From Microbacterium hydrocarbonoxydans (GTDB lineage Bacteria; Actinomycetota; Actinomycetes; Actinomycetales; Microbacteriaceae), in the NCBI RefSeq assembly GCF_904831005.1, contig NZ_LR882982.1, positions 1,736,001-1,800,000 on the forward strand: a DNA stretch of 64,000 nt, read 5' to 3'. Made by a program: the position numbers and the translations under genes. Below, piece by piece: positions 16,181 to 24,290 of this stretch. Position 1 is the stretch's first letter. Each line of letters starts with the position of its first letter. Under the pieces are notes generated by a model. The model saw only the letters and a list, made by a program, of their open reading frames with translations. It made no database searches and had not been told where the DNA came from.

Positions 16181-17419
16181 TCAGGCATCCGCGAGCGCGT
16201 AGCCCTCCTCGCCGTGGACGACCTGGTCGACGCCGGCGATCTCATCCTCGTTGGTGACGCGGAAGCCGATCGTCTTCTCGATTGCGAAGCCGATGATGAA
16301 GGCGAGCACGAAGGAGTAGATCAGCACACCGAGCGCGGCGATCGCCTGGACGGCGAGCTGGCGGGCGTCGCCTCCGACGAGCAGCCCGGTGCCGGTGGCG
16401 AAGAAGCCGAGGTACAGCGTGCCGATCAGACCACCCACGAGGTGGATGCCGACGACGTCGAGCGAGTCGTCGAAGCCGAGACGGAACTTCATCTCGACGG
16501 CCAGTGCGCAGACGATACCGGCGACGGCACCGAGGAGCAGCGACCAGCCAGGGGTCAGGTTGGCGCAGGCGGGGGTGATCGCGACGAGACCGGCGACCGC
16601 ACCCGATGCCGCGCCGACGGAGGTCGGCTTGCCGTCCTTGATCTTCTCGATCAGGATCCATCCGAGGATCGCCGCTGCGGTCGCACCCAGCGTGTTCAGA
16701 CCGATGAGTCCGACACCGCCCATGTCCTCAGCGAGCCACTCTGCACCGGCGTTGAAGCCGAACCACCCGAACCACAGGAGTGCGGCGCCGAGGAGCGTCA
16801 GCGGCACGTTGTGCGGCTTCAGGATGCCCTTCTGGAACCCGATGCGCTTTCCGAGCACCAACGCGAGAGCCAGTGCTGCGGCACCGGCGTTGATGTGCAC
16901 GGCGGTTCCACCGGCGTAGTCGATGACACCGATCCCGCTGTCCTCACCGAACAGCGTGGTGCCGAGGTTCATGATCCAACCGCCACCCCACACCCAGGCA
17001 GCGACCGGGAAGTACCCGACGGTGGCGAACACACCGGCGAAGATCAGCCAGCTGCCGAACTTGGCGCGGTCGGCGATCGCACCGGAGATCAGCGCGACGG
17101 TGATGATCGCGAAGGTCGCGCCGTACGCGACTCCGAGAAGCGCCACGTTCGAGCCTTCACCCTCGGCGAGGGACGAGAGACCGATGTCGGCGAAGGGGTT
17201 GCCTGCGAAGGCGGTGGGACTGTCGACGGCGCTCATCGAGAATCCGAAGAGGATCCAGAGCACCGCCACGAGTCCGATCGAGCCGAAGCTCATCATCATC
17301 ATGCTGACGACGCTCTTGGCCTTCACGAGGCCGCCGTAGAAGAAGGCGACGCCGGGCGTCATGAGCAGTACGAGGGCGGTCGCGGTGATCGCCCAGGAGA
17401 TGTTGCCTGGAGCATCCAT
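16181..17419 (-). CDS. amtB: Ammonium transporter AmtB
   Basis: 412 residues from ATG 17419 (GAGG ribosome-binding site 9 nt before; a TTG 6 nt upstream is rejected). Eleven hydrophobic segments. The family's twin pore histidines are recognisable in AGGTAVHINAG and VVGIHLVGGLIG, and LVKAKSVVSMMMMSFG is the conserved first cytosolic loop. The protein imports ammonium at low nitrogen. No glnK or glnD is adjacent, so PII control must act in trans. A GlnR-type box lies in the upstream gap. Confidence 0.95.
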   Translation of the reverse strand: MDAPGNISWAITATALVLLMTPGVAFFYGGLVKAKSVVSMMMMSFGSIGLVAVLWILFGFSMSAVDSPTAFAGNPFADIGLSSLAEGEGSNVALLGVAYGATFAIITVALISGAIADRAKFGSWLIFAGVFATVGYFPVAAWVWGGGWIMNLGTTLFGEDSGIGVIDYAGGTAVHINAGAAALALALVLGKRIGFQKGILKPHNVPLTLLGAALLWFGWFGFNAGAEWLAEDMGGVGLIGLNTLGATAAAILGWILIEKIKDGKPTSVGAASGAVAGLVAITPACANLTPGWSLLLGAVAGIVCALAVEMKFRLGFDDSLDVVGIHLVGGLIGTLYLGFFATGTGLLVGGDARQLAVQAIAALGVLIYSFVLAFIIGFAIEKTIGFRVTNEDEIAGVDQVVHGEEGYALADA

Positions 17420-17490
17420 AGTCAAACCTCACATTCGGGAACTGAGAGCTTCAGTGTGGCGAGGCCCGATTTCCGGAATGCGTGAAGTTT

Positions 17491-17506
17491 GTTGCCGGGG
17501 TGTTAC
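17491..17506 (-). promoter_or_regulatory. Candidate GlnR-type nitrogen box upstream of amtB
   Basis: On the minus strand GTAAC (17506-17502), six bases, GCAAC (17495-17491) fit the GTnAC-n6-GnAAC pattern of actinobacterial GlnR sites. Another GTAAC with a degenerate partner lies at 17537-17533, over the zapE stop codon. The box is 72 bp before the amtB start. Confidence 0.42.
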
Positions 17507-17533
17507 AGGCGCAGCCCCCGTGTGAACATCGCG

Positions 17534-18583
17534 TTACGCGACACTGCGATCCGCGTGTGTGAGTGCATTGAGTCTGGAGATGGCTCGCAGATACTTCTTG
17601 CGATACCCCCCTCCCAGCATCTCCTCGGCGAAGACCTGGTCGAGGCTCACCCCCGTCGCGACGATCGGGATCTGCGCGTCGTACACGCGATCGACGAACG
17701 CGACGAAGCGCAGTGCCTCCGATTGGTCCGTCAGTGTGTGGACGTCACGAAGCCCCACGAGATCGAGCCCTGAGATCACGCGGAGGTAGCGAGAGGGGTG
17801 CACGCGGGCAAGATGGCGGATCACGTCGCCGAAGACGTCGTCGGAGGCGGTTCCTGACGCGGCCCCCGCGTCGACGGCGGCCGAGTAGGCGTGTTCGTCG
17901 CTCACCACGGCGTGCCCGTCGAGCGCGCGCTGGCGGAAGTCGACGCCGTCGATCCGGATCGTCTGGAAGCTGTCGGACATCGCGTGGATCTCGCGGAGGA
18001 AGTCCTGTGCCGCGAAGCGCCCCTCTCCCAGGGCGTTCGGCGGGGTGTTCGACGTCGCTGCGAGTTTCGTCCCCGTCGGCACGAGCTCACCGAGCAGACG
18101 GGTCATCACCATCGTGTCGCCCGGGTCGTCGAGCTCGAACTCGTCAATGCAGAGCAGGTCCGCGCCCTTGAGCAGATCGACGGTGTTCTTGTAGCCGAGA
18201 GCGCCGACGAGGGCGGTGTATTCGATGAACGAGCCGAAGTACTTCCTGCGTGCCGGCATGGCGTGATAGATCGATGCCAGGAGGTGCGTCTTGCCGACTC
18301 CGAAGCCGCCGTCGAGGTACACGCCGGGCTTCACCTCGGGCTCCTTCTTCGCACGACTGAAGAATCCACCGCGTTTGACCGGGGCGCCACGACCCGCGAA
18401 GCGGATCAGCGTCTCCTTCGCCTCCTCCTGCGAGGGATACTCCGGATCCGCCCGGTAGCTCTCGAAAGTCGCACCGTCGAACTGCGGCGGAGGCACGAGG
18501 CTCGCGAGCATCTCGGGGCCGGTGACGGTCGGCTGTCGATCGGTGAGGTGCACGATGCCCGTGCGGGTGGGCGTGTCGGTCAT
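17534..18583 (-). CDS. zapE: Cell division protein ZapE (AFG1-like ATPase)
   Basis: 349 residues from ATG 18583; the longer frame to 18703 lacks a site. Walker [10 protein letters not shown] (about 93-101) and Walker [12 protein letters not shown] (about 143-153) fit the AFG1/ZapE family, as do the arginine-rich [10 protein letters not shown] region and the C-terminal [16 protein letters not shown] segment. ZapE is an ATPase that binds FtsZ in proteobacteria; its actinobacterial role is less clear. It is divergent from the sulfurtransferase gene and 114 bp upstream of amtB. Confidence 0.9.
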   Translation of the reverse strand: MTDTPTRTGIVHLTDRQPTVTGPEMLASLVPPPQFDGATFESYRADPEYPSQEEAKETLIRFAGRGAPVKRGGFFSRAKKEPEVKPGVYLDGGFGVGKTHLLASIYHAMPARRKYFGSFIEYTALVGALGYKNTVDLLKGADLLCIDEFELDDPGDTMVMTRLLGELVPTGTKLAATSNTPPNALGEGRFAAQDFLREIHAMSDSFQTIRIDGVDFRQRALDGHAVVSDEHAYSAAVDAGAASGTASDDVFGDVIRHLARVHPSRYLRVISGLDLVGLRDVHTLTDQSEALRFVAFVDRVYDAQIPIVATGVSLDQVFAEEMLGGGYRKKYLRAISRLNALTHADRSVA

Positions 18584-18730
18584 CACGGTCCTGTATCGGG
18601 GGCGCACCTGTGTCGAAGTCTTACGAATCGGGTGCAGTGCGCTCGGCGTGGATCTATCGTCGAAGTGACGGATCCACACTACGCCGTCCGTACCCGGCAT
18701 CATCGCCGCTCACCGTCTGAGGAGATCCCT

Positions 18731-19624
18731 GTGGCCATCGAGTTCGACACGTCATCACCGAAGTTCGCCGAATACGCCGAGCCCGGCCGCCTCGTCACCA
18801 CCGAGTGGCTCTCGGAGCGTCTCGGTCAGCCCGGCCTCGTGGTGGTCGAATCCGATGAGGACGTGCTGCTGTACGAGACGGGCCACATCCCGGGAGCCGT
18901 GAAGGTCGACTGGCACACCGAGCTCAACGATCCCGTGGTCCGCGACTACGTCGACGGCGAAGGATTCGCGAAGCTGCTCAGCAGCAAGGGCATCTCGCGC
19001 GATGACACGATCGTGATCTACGGCGACAAGAACAACTGGTGGGCGGCCTACGCGCTGTGGGTCTTCTCGCTCTTCGGACACGAGGACGTGCGGCTGCTCG
19101 ACGGCGGCCGGGATCGCTGGATCGCGGAGGGGCGCGAGATCACCCGCGATGCGCCGCAGATCACCACGACGGACTATCCCGTCGTGGAGCGCGACGACTC
19201 GGCCATCCGCGCGTACAAGGACGACGTCCTCGCCCACATCGGCAGCCCTCTGATCGACGTGCGCTCTCCGGAGGAGTACAGCGGAGAGCGCACCACCGCT
19301 CCCGCCTACCCGGAGGAGGGCACGTTGCGCGCCGGCCACATCCCGACGGCGCAGAGCGTTCCGTGGGCGAAGGCTGTGGCGGAGGACGGCGGATTCAAGT
19401 CCCGCGCCGAGCTCGACGCGATCTACCGCGACGGCGCGGGCCTCGCAGACGGCGACGATGTCGTGGCCTACTGCCGCATCGGAGAACGCTCCAGCCACAC
19501 CTGGTTCGTGCTCAAGCATCTCCTCGGCTTCGAGAACGTGCGCAACTACGACGGTTCGTGGACCGAGTGGGGCAGCGCCGTGCGCGTCCCGATCGTGACC
19601 GGCACCGACCCCGGATCCCTCTGA
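18731..19624 (+). CDS. Thiosulfate sulfurtransferase (two-domain rhodanese)
   Basis: 297 residues; GTG start 18731 with GAGGAG about 10 nt upstream. It has two rhodanese domains: a non-catalytic N-terminal one (about 20-135, ending LLDGGRDRW) and a C-terminal one (about 165-290) with the active-site loop [12 protein letters not shown], where the cysteine carries the persulfide. This is the SseA/CysA-type enzyme of actinobacteria, transferring sulfur from thiosulfate. A SufE-family gene follows within 20 nt, so the pair probably moves sulfur for cofactor or Fe-S assembly. Confidence 0.93.
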   Translation: MAIEFDTSSPKFAEYAEPGRLVTTEWLSERLGQPGLVVVESDEDVLLYETGHIPGAVKVDWHTELNDPVVRDYVDGEGFAKLLSSKGISRDDTIVIYGDKNNWWAAYALWVFSLFGHEDVRLLDGGRDRWIAEGREITRDAPQITTTDYPVVERDDSAIRAYKDDVLAHIGSPLIDVRSPEEYSGERTTAPAYPEEGTLRAGHIPTAQSVPWAKAVAEDGGFKSRAELDAIYRDGAGLADGDDVVAYCRIGERSSHTWFVLKHLLGFENVRNYDGSWTEWGSAVRVPIVTGTDPGSL

Positions 19625-19643
19625 CCGTGTGAGAATGTCAGGG

Positions 19644-20075
19644 ATGAGCACCTCGCACGTTCCTGACATTCTCGCCGAGATCCGAGACGGCTTCCTCGAG
19701 ACGCCCGAGTCCGACCGATTGCTTCTGCTGCTCGAGTACTCCGACGAGCTCCCCGAAGTCTCTGACGAGGTCGCCAACCATCCCGAGATGTGCGAGCGGG
19801 TCGCAGAGTGCCAGTCTCCTGTCTACATCTACGTCGAGGTCGCCGACGACATCGTGACGATGCACGCCACCGCGCCGCCCGAGGCTCCGACCACCCGTGG
19901 ATTCGCGAGCATCCTCGTGCAGGGGATCACAGGACTCACCGCCGACGAGGTGCTGGCCATCCCCGACGACTACCCGCAGTCGATCGGTCTCACCAAGGCG
20001 GTCTCGCCCTTGCGGATCGGCGGGATGACCGGGATGCTGATGCGCGCGAAGAAGCAGGTCAGGCAGAAGCGCTGA
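19644..20075 (+). CDS. SufE-family sulfur-acceptor protein
   Basis: 143 residues from ATG 19644. ATG 19635 and GTG 19629 are in-frame alternatives and no clear ribosome-binding site decides. The SufE fold is seen in LAEIRDGFLET, the sulfur-binding cysteine in ERVAECQSPVYIYVE and the C-terminal GMTGMLMRAKKQV. SufE receives persulfide from a cysteine desulfurase; here the upstream rhodanese is a plausible partner. Its 3' end overlaps the convergent hydrolase gene by 17 bp. Confidence 0.9.
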   Translation: MSTSHVPDILAEIRDGFLETPESDRLLLLLEYSDELPEVSDEVANHPEMCERVAECQSPVYIYVEVADDIVTMHATAPPEAPTTRGFASILVQGITGLTADEVLAIPDDYPQSIGLTKAVSPLRIGGMTGMLMRAKKQVRQKR

Positions 20076-21213
20076 GACCCTGCTCGCGCAGCCAGTCGGT
20101 GATCGCGGCGCTCCACCCCATCTGGTCGTAATTCCACAGCTTGGTATGCCTGGCCACCGAGAACCGCGGCATCGTGACGATGTCGGGTCGCTCTCTCTGC
20201 AGAGCATGAGACGCATCTGCAGGCACGAAGCCGTCATCGTCGCTGTGCAGGATCAGGATCGGCAGATCGAGTTCAGCCGCGCGCGCGACGACATCGAGGC
20301 GGTCGAACGGAATCGCCTCGTCCGCGCCGCTGAGACGCGCCGTCAGCGGCACCGACAGGGCGCCCATCGCGAGGTCGGGCAGAGGCGCCCTCATACCGGC
20401 CATCTTCGCCTGATAGCGCAGCACGGAGCGCCAATCGACCACCGGCGACTCGAGGATCAGCCCGGCCACTCGCCCGCGATTGCCGGAGTTCAGAGCGGTC
20501 TGCAGCGCCACCGCGCCGCCCATCGACCAGCCCATCAGCACCACGCGCTCGGCTCCGCGGCGAAGCGCGTACGAGATCGCCGCGTCGACATCGCGCCACT
20601 CTGCGGCTCCCAGCGCATAGCCGCCGCTGCGGCTGCGCGGGGCCTCCCCGTCGTTGCGGTACGACACGACGAGGTTCGAAAGCCCTGCTGCATGCAGCAC
20701 GGGTACGCCCCGCAGGCACTCCGCTCGTGTCACGCCACGACCATGCACCTGGATCACCCAGGTGCTCGACTCCGCCGGGAAGAACCATGCGGGGCACGGC
20801 CCGGCAGGCGATCCGATGAGGACGTTCTCCCAGCGCAGGTGGAGCTCGCTCGGTGACGTGTAGTACCAGCCGCTGAAAGCCGCCGAACGGTCCACGCGAG
20901 CACCGGTCTCGATCTGCGTGAGGAGCTTCCGACGCACCGTCGCAGAGTCCGCTGCCAGCACGGCGCCGAGCTTGACGTATCCGTGCGTGCCGGTGGTGAA
21001 CAGTCCGTAGCGGCCGGGAAGCTCTGTGTCCGGCGTACGGGTGAGCTCGATCGTCTGGGCCCCGGTGTCGACGGCGATGATCTCGACATCCGCCGGCCGA
21101 GCGGCCGGCCGGACCACCCGCCTGGCCACACCGATCACGAGCAGGACCATCGCCCCGCCGAGGGCGATCAATGCGGGGACAACGAGCGCAACGGCGTGCC
21201 TGAGACTCTTCAT
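20059..21213 (-). CDS. Alpha/beta hydrolase, membrane-anchored
   Basis: 384 residues; ATG 21213 just after AGGAGG. One N-terminal transmembrane segment (about 10-30) should anchor it with the hydrolase outside. The catalytic triad is visible: nucleophile elbow GWSMGG, aspartate in LHSDDDGFVP and histidine in SVARHTKLWNYD. GRGVTRAECLRG is the oxyanion-region strand. The ester or peptide substrate is unknown. Its promoter -10 overlaps that of the divergent DUF3000 gene. Confidence 0.85.
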   Translation of the reverse strand: MKSLRHAVALVVPALIALGGAMVLLVIGVARRVVRPAARPADVEIIAVDTGAQTIELTRTPDTELPGRYGLFTTGTHGYVKLGAVLAADSATVRRKLLTQIETGARVDRSAAFSGWYYTSPSELHLRWENVLIGSPAGPCPAWFFPAESSTWVIQVHGRGVTRAECLRGVPVLHAAGLSNLVVSYRNDGEAPRSRSGGYALGAAEWRDVDAAISYALRRGAERVVLMGWSMGGAVALQTALNSGNRGRVAGLILESPVVDWRSVLRYQAKMAGMRAPLPDLAMGALSVPLTARLSGADEAIPFDRLDVVARAAELDLPILILHSDDDGFVPADASHALQRERPDIVTMPRFSVARHTKLWNYDQMGWSAAITDWLREQGLSASA

Positions 21214-21222
21214 CGCCTCCTG

Positions 21223-21232
21223 ACTCTAGCCT
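21223..21232. promoter_or_regulatory. Overlapping divergent -10 elements (hydrolase and DUF3000 genes)
   Basis: Minus-strand TAGAGT (21228-21223) and plus-strand TAGCCT (21227-21232) share two base pairs. TAGCCT is 6 nt before GTG 21239 (leaderless). TAGAGT is 9 nt before ATG 21213. Confidence 0.6.
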
Positions 21233-21238
21233 GTTGCC

Positions 21239-21820
21239 GTGACCGCATACCCCGATGCCGGGACGATCTTCGACGCCGCTGTAGCCGAACTCCGTGACAC
21301 AGCGTTCCGTGCCGACCTCACGGTCCGCGAGATCGCCACCCCTCAGGGCCTCGCGCCGTACGCTCTGGCGCTGGCTGCCGATGTCCGTCCCGATGACGGG
21401 GGTGAGTCCGTCTACGGCACCGGTCGCTTCGTGCTGCTGCACGACCCCGAGGCTCCCTCGGCGTGGGGAGGCGCGTGGCGGATCGTGATCTTCGCGCAGG
21501 CACCCTTGGAGACCGAGATCGGCACGGATCCGCTGCTCGCGGACGTCACGTGGTCGTGGCTCGTCGACGCGCTCGATTCACGCGGCGCCGGGTACCACGC
21601 GGCCTCGGGAACCTCGACGAAGACGCTCTCGAAGGGCTTCGGAGGGCTCGCCGACGAAGGCGACGGAGCGCAGATAGAATTGAGGGCGTCCTGGACGCCT
21701 TCCGGCCCCTTCCGACCTCACGTCGAGGCATGGGCCGAACTGGTGGGGATGCTGGCGGGTCTTCCGCCGGGATCCGAGGGCATCGCCGTGATCGGCGCGC
21801 GAAAGGCAGCACGTGACTGA
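21239..21820 (+). CDS. DUF3000-family protein
   Basis: 193 residues from GTG 21239, with a -10 element 6 nt upstream. It matches the actinobacterial DUF3000 family, recognisable from LAPYALALAADV, WGGAWRIVIFAQAPLE, TWSWLVDALDSRGAGY and a C-terminal LVGMLAGLPPGSEGI. No catalytic motif is evident and the function is unknown. It overlaps the RNase D gene by 8 nt, a common pairing, which suggests a link to RNA metabolism. Confidence 0.85.
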   Translation: MTAYPDAGTIFDAAVAELRDTAFRADLTVREIATPQGLAPYALALAADVRPDDGGESVYGTGRFVLLHDPEAPSAWGGAWRIVIFAQAPLETEIGTDPLLADVTWSWLVDALDSRGAGYHAASGTSTKTLSKGFGGLADEGDGAQIELRASWTPSGPFRPHVEAWAELVGMLAGLPPGSEGIAVIGARKAARD

Positions 21821-23006
21821 ATACTCCGTGATCTCCGACGTCTCGGAGTTCCACGCGGCATGCGCCGCACTGGCCGCAGGCACAGGTCCTGTCGCCGTCG
21901 ACGTCGAGCGGGCATCCGGATTCCGCTACTCGCAGCGGGCATACCTGGTCCAGGTCTTCCGGCGCGACGCCGGAGTGTTCCTCTTCGATCCGCCGGCCCT
22001 CGGCGACTTCAGCCCGTTGCAGGCAGCAATCGGCGACGTCGAATGGATCTTCCACGCTGCCAGCCAGGATCTTCCTTCGCTGCGCGAACTCGACCTGCTG
22101 CCTCGATCGATCTTCGACACCGAGCTCGCGTCACGCCTCCTCGGACATGAGCGCGTCGGACTCGCCGCCGTGGTCGAGAGCACCCTGGGCATCACGCTCA
22201 AGAAGGAGCACTCGGCTGCAGACTGGTCGACGCGTCCTCTGCCTGCGGCGTGGCTCGAGTACGCCGCTCTCGATGTGCTGCATCTCGTCGACGTCTACGA
22301 GATCCTCACGCTCGAGCTCGAAGAGCAGGGGAAGACGGAGTACGCGGCCGAGGAGTTCGCGGCGACCCTGACGCGCCTGCCCAAACCCCCGCGAGAAGAC
22401 CCGTGGCGCCGTCTGAGCGGCCTGCATCAGGTGCGCGGTGCGCGCAACCTCGCCGTGGCGCGCGAGCTCTGGAGGGCTCGCGAGTCCTTCGCACAGGAAC
22501 AGGACGTCTCGCCGGGGCGCCTCGTGCCCGATCGCTCGCTCGTCGCCGCTGTCCTCGCCAATCCCCAGAGCAAGCAGGCTCTCGCGGGCATCAAGGAGTT
22601 CCAGGGACGCGCGAGCCGCACGCAGCTGGACCGCTGGTGGCAGGCCATGGTCGACGGCCGCACGACCGAGGAGCTTCCGCGCGAGCGTGTTCCCAGCGAC
22701 ACCCTGCCGCCGCCCCGAGCCTGGTCGGACCGCAACCCCGAAGCCGACGCTCGCCTCAAGGCGGCTCGTCCCCTGGTCGAGGCGACGGCTGAGGAACTGG
22801 GGATGCCGACTGAGAACCTCCTGACTCCGGACCACCTGCGGCGCATCGCCTGGGATCTTCCCGGGACCACGCCGGAGGCGATCGCCTCGGCCCTCGCCGC
22901 ACTCGGCGCGCGGCCCTGGCAGATTGCACAGACTGCACAGAAGATCGCCGACGCCTTTGTAGAGGCGGCGCAAACGCCCGACGAGGCGTCCACGCCTGCT
23001 TCGTAG
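21813..23006 (+). CDS. Ribonuclease D family exonuclease with HRDC domain
   Basis: 397 residues, GTG start inside the end of the DUF3000 gene. The N-terminal DEDDy 3'-5' exonuclease domain (about 1-200) carries AVDVER (metal-binding D and E), HAASQDLPSL and the C-terminal Exo III motif YAALDVLHL. One or two HRDC-type helical domains follow (about 205-380). In bacteria RNase D trims 3' ends of stable RNA precursors. The nearest tRNA genes are 14 kb away, so no local link. Confidence 0.92.
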   Translation: MTEYSVISDVSEFHAACAALAAGTGPVAVDVERASGFRYSQRAYLVQVFRRDAGVFLFDPPALGDFSPLQAAIGDVEWIFHAASQDLPSLRELDLLPRSIFDTELASRLLGHERVGLAAVVESTLGITLKKEHSAADWSTRPLPAAWLEYAALDVLHLVDVYEILTLELEEQGKTEYAAEEFAATLTRLPKPPREDPWRRLSGLHQVRGARNLAVARELWRARESFAQEQDVSPGRLVPDRSLVAAVLANPQSKQALAGIKEFQGRASRTQLDRWWQAMVDGRTTEELPRERVPSDTLPPPRAWSDRNPEADARLKAARPLVEATAEELGMPTENLLTPDHLRRIAWDLPGTTPEAIASALAALGARPWQIAQTAQKIADAFVEAAQTPDEASTPAS

Positions 23007-23079
23007 GTTCGATCCAACCGATTCCTCCCCGTTTCGGGCCCTCCATAGACTGAGGCCACCGCACAAACTTGGAGGCAGA

Positions 23080-24285
23080 GTGGCCGAGATCTCGGACGTC
23101 TTCTTCGTCGATGGAGTGCGCACCCCCTTCGGGCGCGCCGGCGAAAAGGGCATGTACTGGAACACCCGCGCAGATGACCTCGCCGTGAAGGCGACCATCG
23201 GCCTGATGGAGCGGAACGCCGCCGTCCCGGCTGATCGCATCGACGACGTGGCCATCGCCGCGACCAGCCAGACGGGCGATCAGGGACTGACCCTGGGTCG
23301 CTCCGTCGCGATCCTCGCGGGCCTGCCGCAGACCGTCCCCGGCCTCGCCGTCGAGCGCATGTGCGCCGGCGCGATGACCAGCGTGACGACGATGGGTGCT
23401 TCGATCGGCGTGGGGATGTACGACTTCGCCCTGGCCGGAGGCGTCGAGCACATGGGTCACCACCCGATCGGTGCGAACGCCGACCCCAACCCGCGCTTCG
23501 TCGCCGAGCGCATGGTCGACCCCGGAGCCCTGAACATGGGCGTCACCGCCGAGCGCATCTTCGACCGCTTCCCGCATCTCACCAAGGAGCGCTCCGACCG
23601 ATTCGGCATGCTCAGTCAGCACAAGGTGCAGGCCGCGTACGACGCGGGCAAGATCCAGCCGGATCTCGTGCCCGTCGCCACCAAGAGCGCAGAGGGCGCC
23701 TGGGGCCTCGCCACAGAAGACGAGGGTCGCCGTCCGCAGACGACGATGGAAGACCTCGCAGCGCTGAAGACGCCTTTCCGCCCGCACGGTCGAGTGACCG
23801 CCGGAACTTCATCGCCCCTCACCGACGGCGCGACGATGTCGCTGCTCGCCGGAGGCGGCGCGGTGAAGCAGTTCGGCCTCGCGCCGAAGATGCGCATGGT
23901 CTCGTTCGCCTTCGCCGGCGTGCAGCCGGAGATCATGGGGATCGGCCCGATCCCCTCGACCGAGAAGGCACTGAAGAAGGCCGGCCTCACGATCGCAGAC
24001 ATCGGTCTGTTCGAGCTGAACGAGGCCTTCGCGATCCAGGTGATCTCGCTGCTCGACCACTTCGGTATCGCCGATGACGATCCTCGCGTCAACCAGTGGG
24101 GCGGTGCGATCGCGCTGGGCCACCCCCTCGCGGCATCCGGCGTGCGTCTGATGATCCAGCTCGCGGCGCAGTTCGCCGAGCGACCCGATGTGCGCTACGG
24201 CCTGACGGCCATGTGCGTCGGTCTCGGGCAGGGCGGCTCGGTCATCTGGGAGAACCCGCACTTCGACGGCAAGAAGAGGAAGTAA
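23080..24285 (+). CDS. fadA: Acetyl-CoA acyltransferase (thiolase), beta-oxidation
   Basis: 401 residues; GTG 23080 follows a GGAGG site. The thiolase signature is complete: nucleophilic cysteine in VERMCAGAMTSV (about residue 92), LNEAFAIQ, GGAIALGHPLAASG with the catalytic histidine and the proton-donor cysteine in MCVGLGQGG. It cleaves 3-ketoacyl-CoA to acetyl-CoA in the cytosol. The next gene, 6 nt downstream, encodes the hydratase/dehydrogenase, forming a fadA-fadB operon. A possible -10 TAGACT lies at 23046-23051. Confidence 0.94.
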   Translation: MAEISDVFFVDGVRTPFGRAGEKGMYWNTRADDLAVKATIGLMERNAAVPADRIDDVAIAATSQTGDQGLTLGRSVAILAGLPQTVPGLAVERMCAGAMTSVTTMGASIGVGMYDFALAGGVEHMGHHPIGANADPNPRFVAERMVDPGALNMGVTAERIFDRFPHLTKERSDRFGMLSQHKVQAAYDAGKIQPDLVPVATKSAEGAWGLATEDEGRRPQTTMEDLAALKTPFRPHGRVTAGTSSPLTDGATMSLLAGGGAVKQFGLAPKMRMVSFAFAGVQPEIMGIGPIPSTEKALKKAGLTIADIGLFELNEAFAIQVISLLDHFGIADDDPRVNQWGGAIALGHPLAASGVRLMIQLAAQFAERPDVRYGLTAMCVGLGQGGSVIWENPHFDGKKRK

Positions 24286-24290
24286 GCCAG

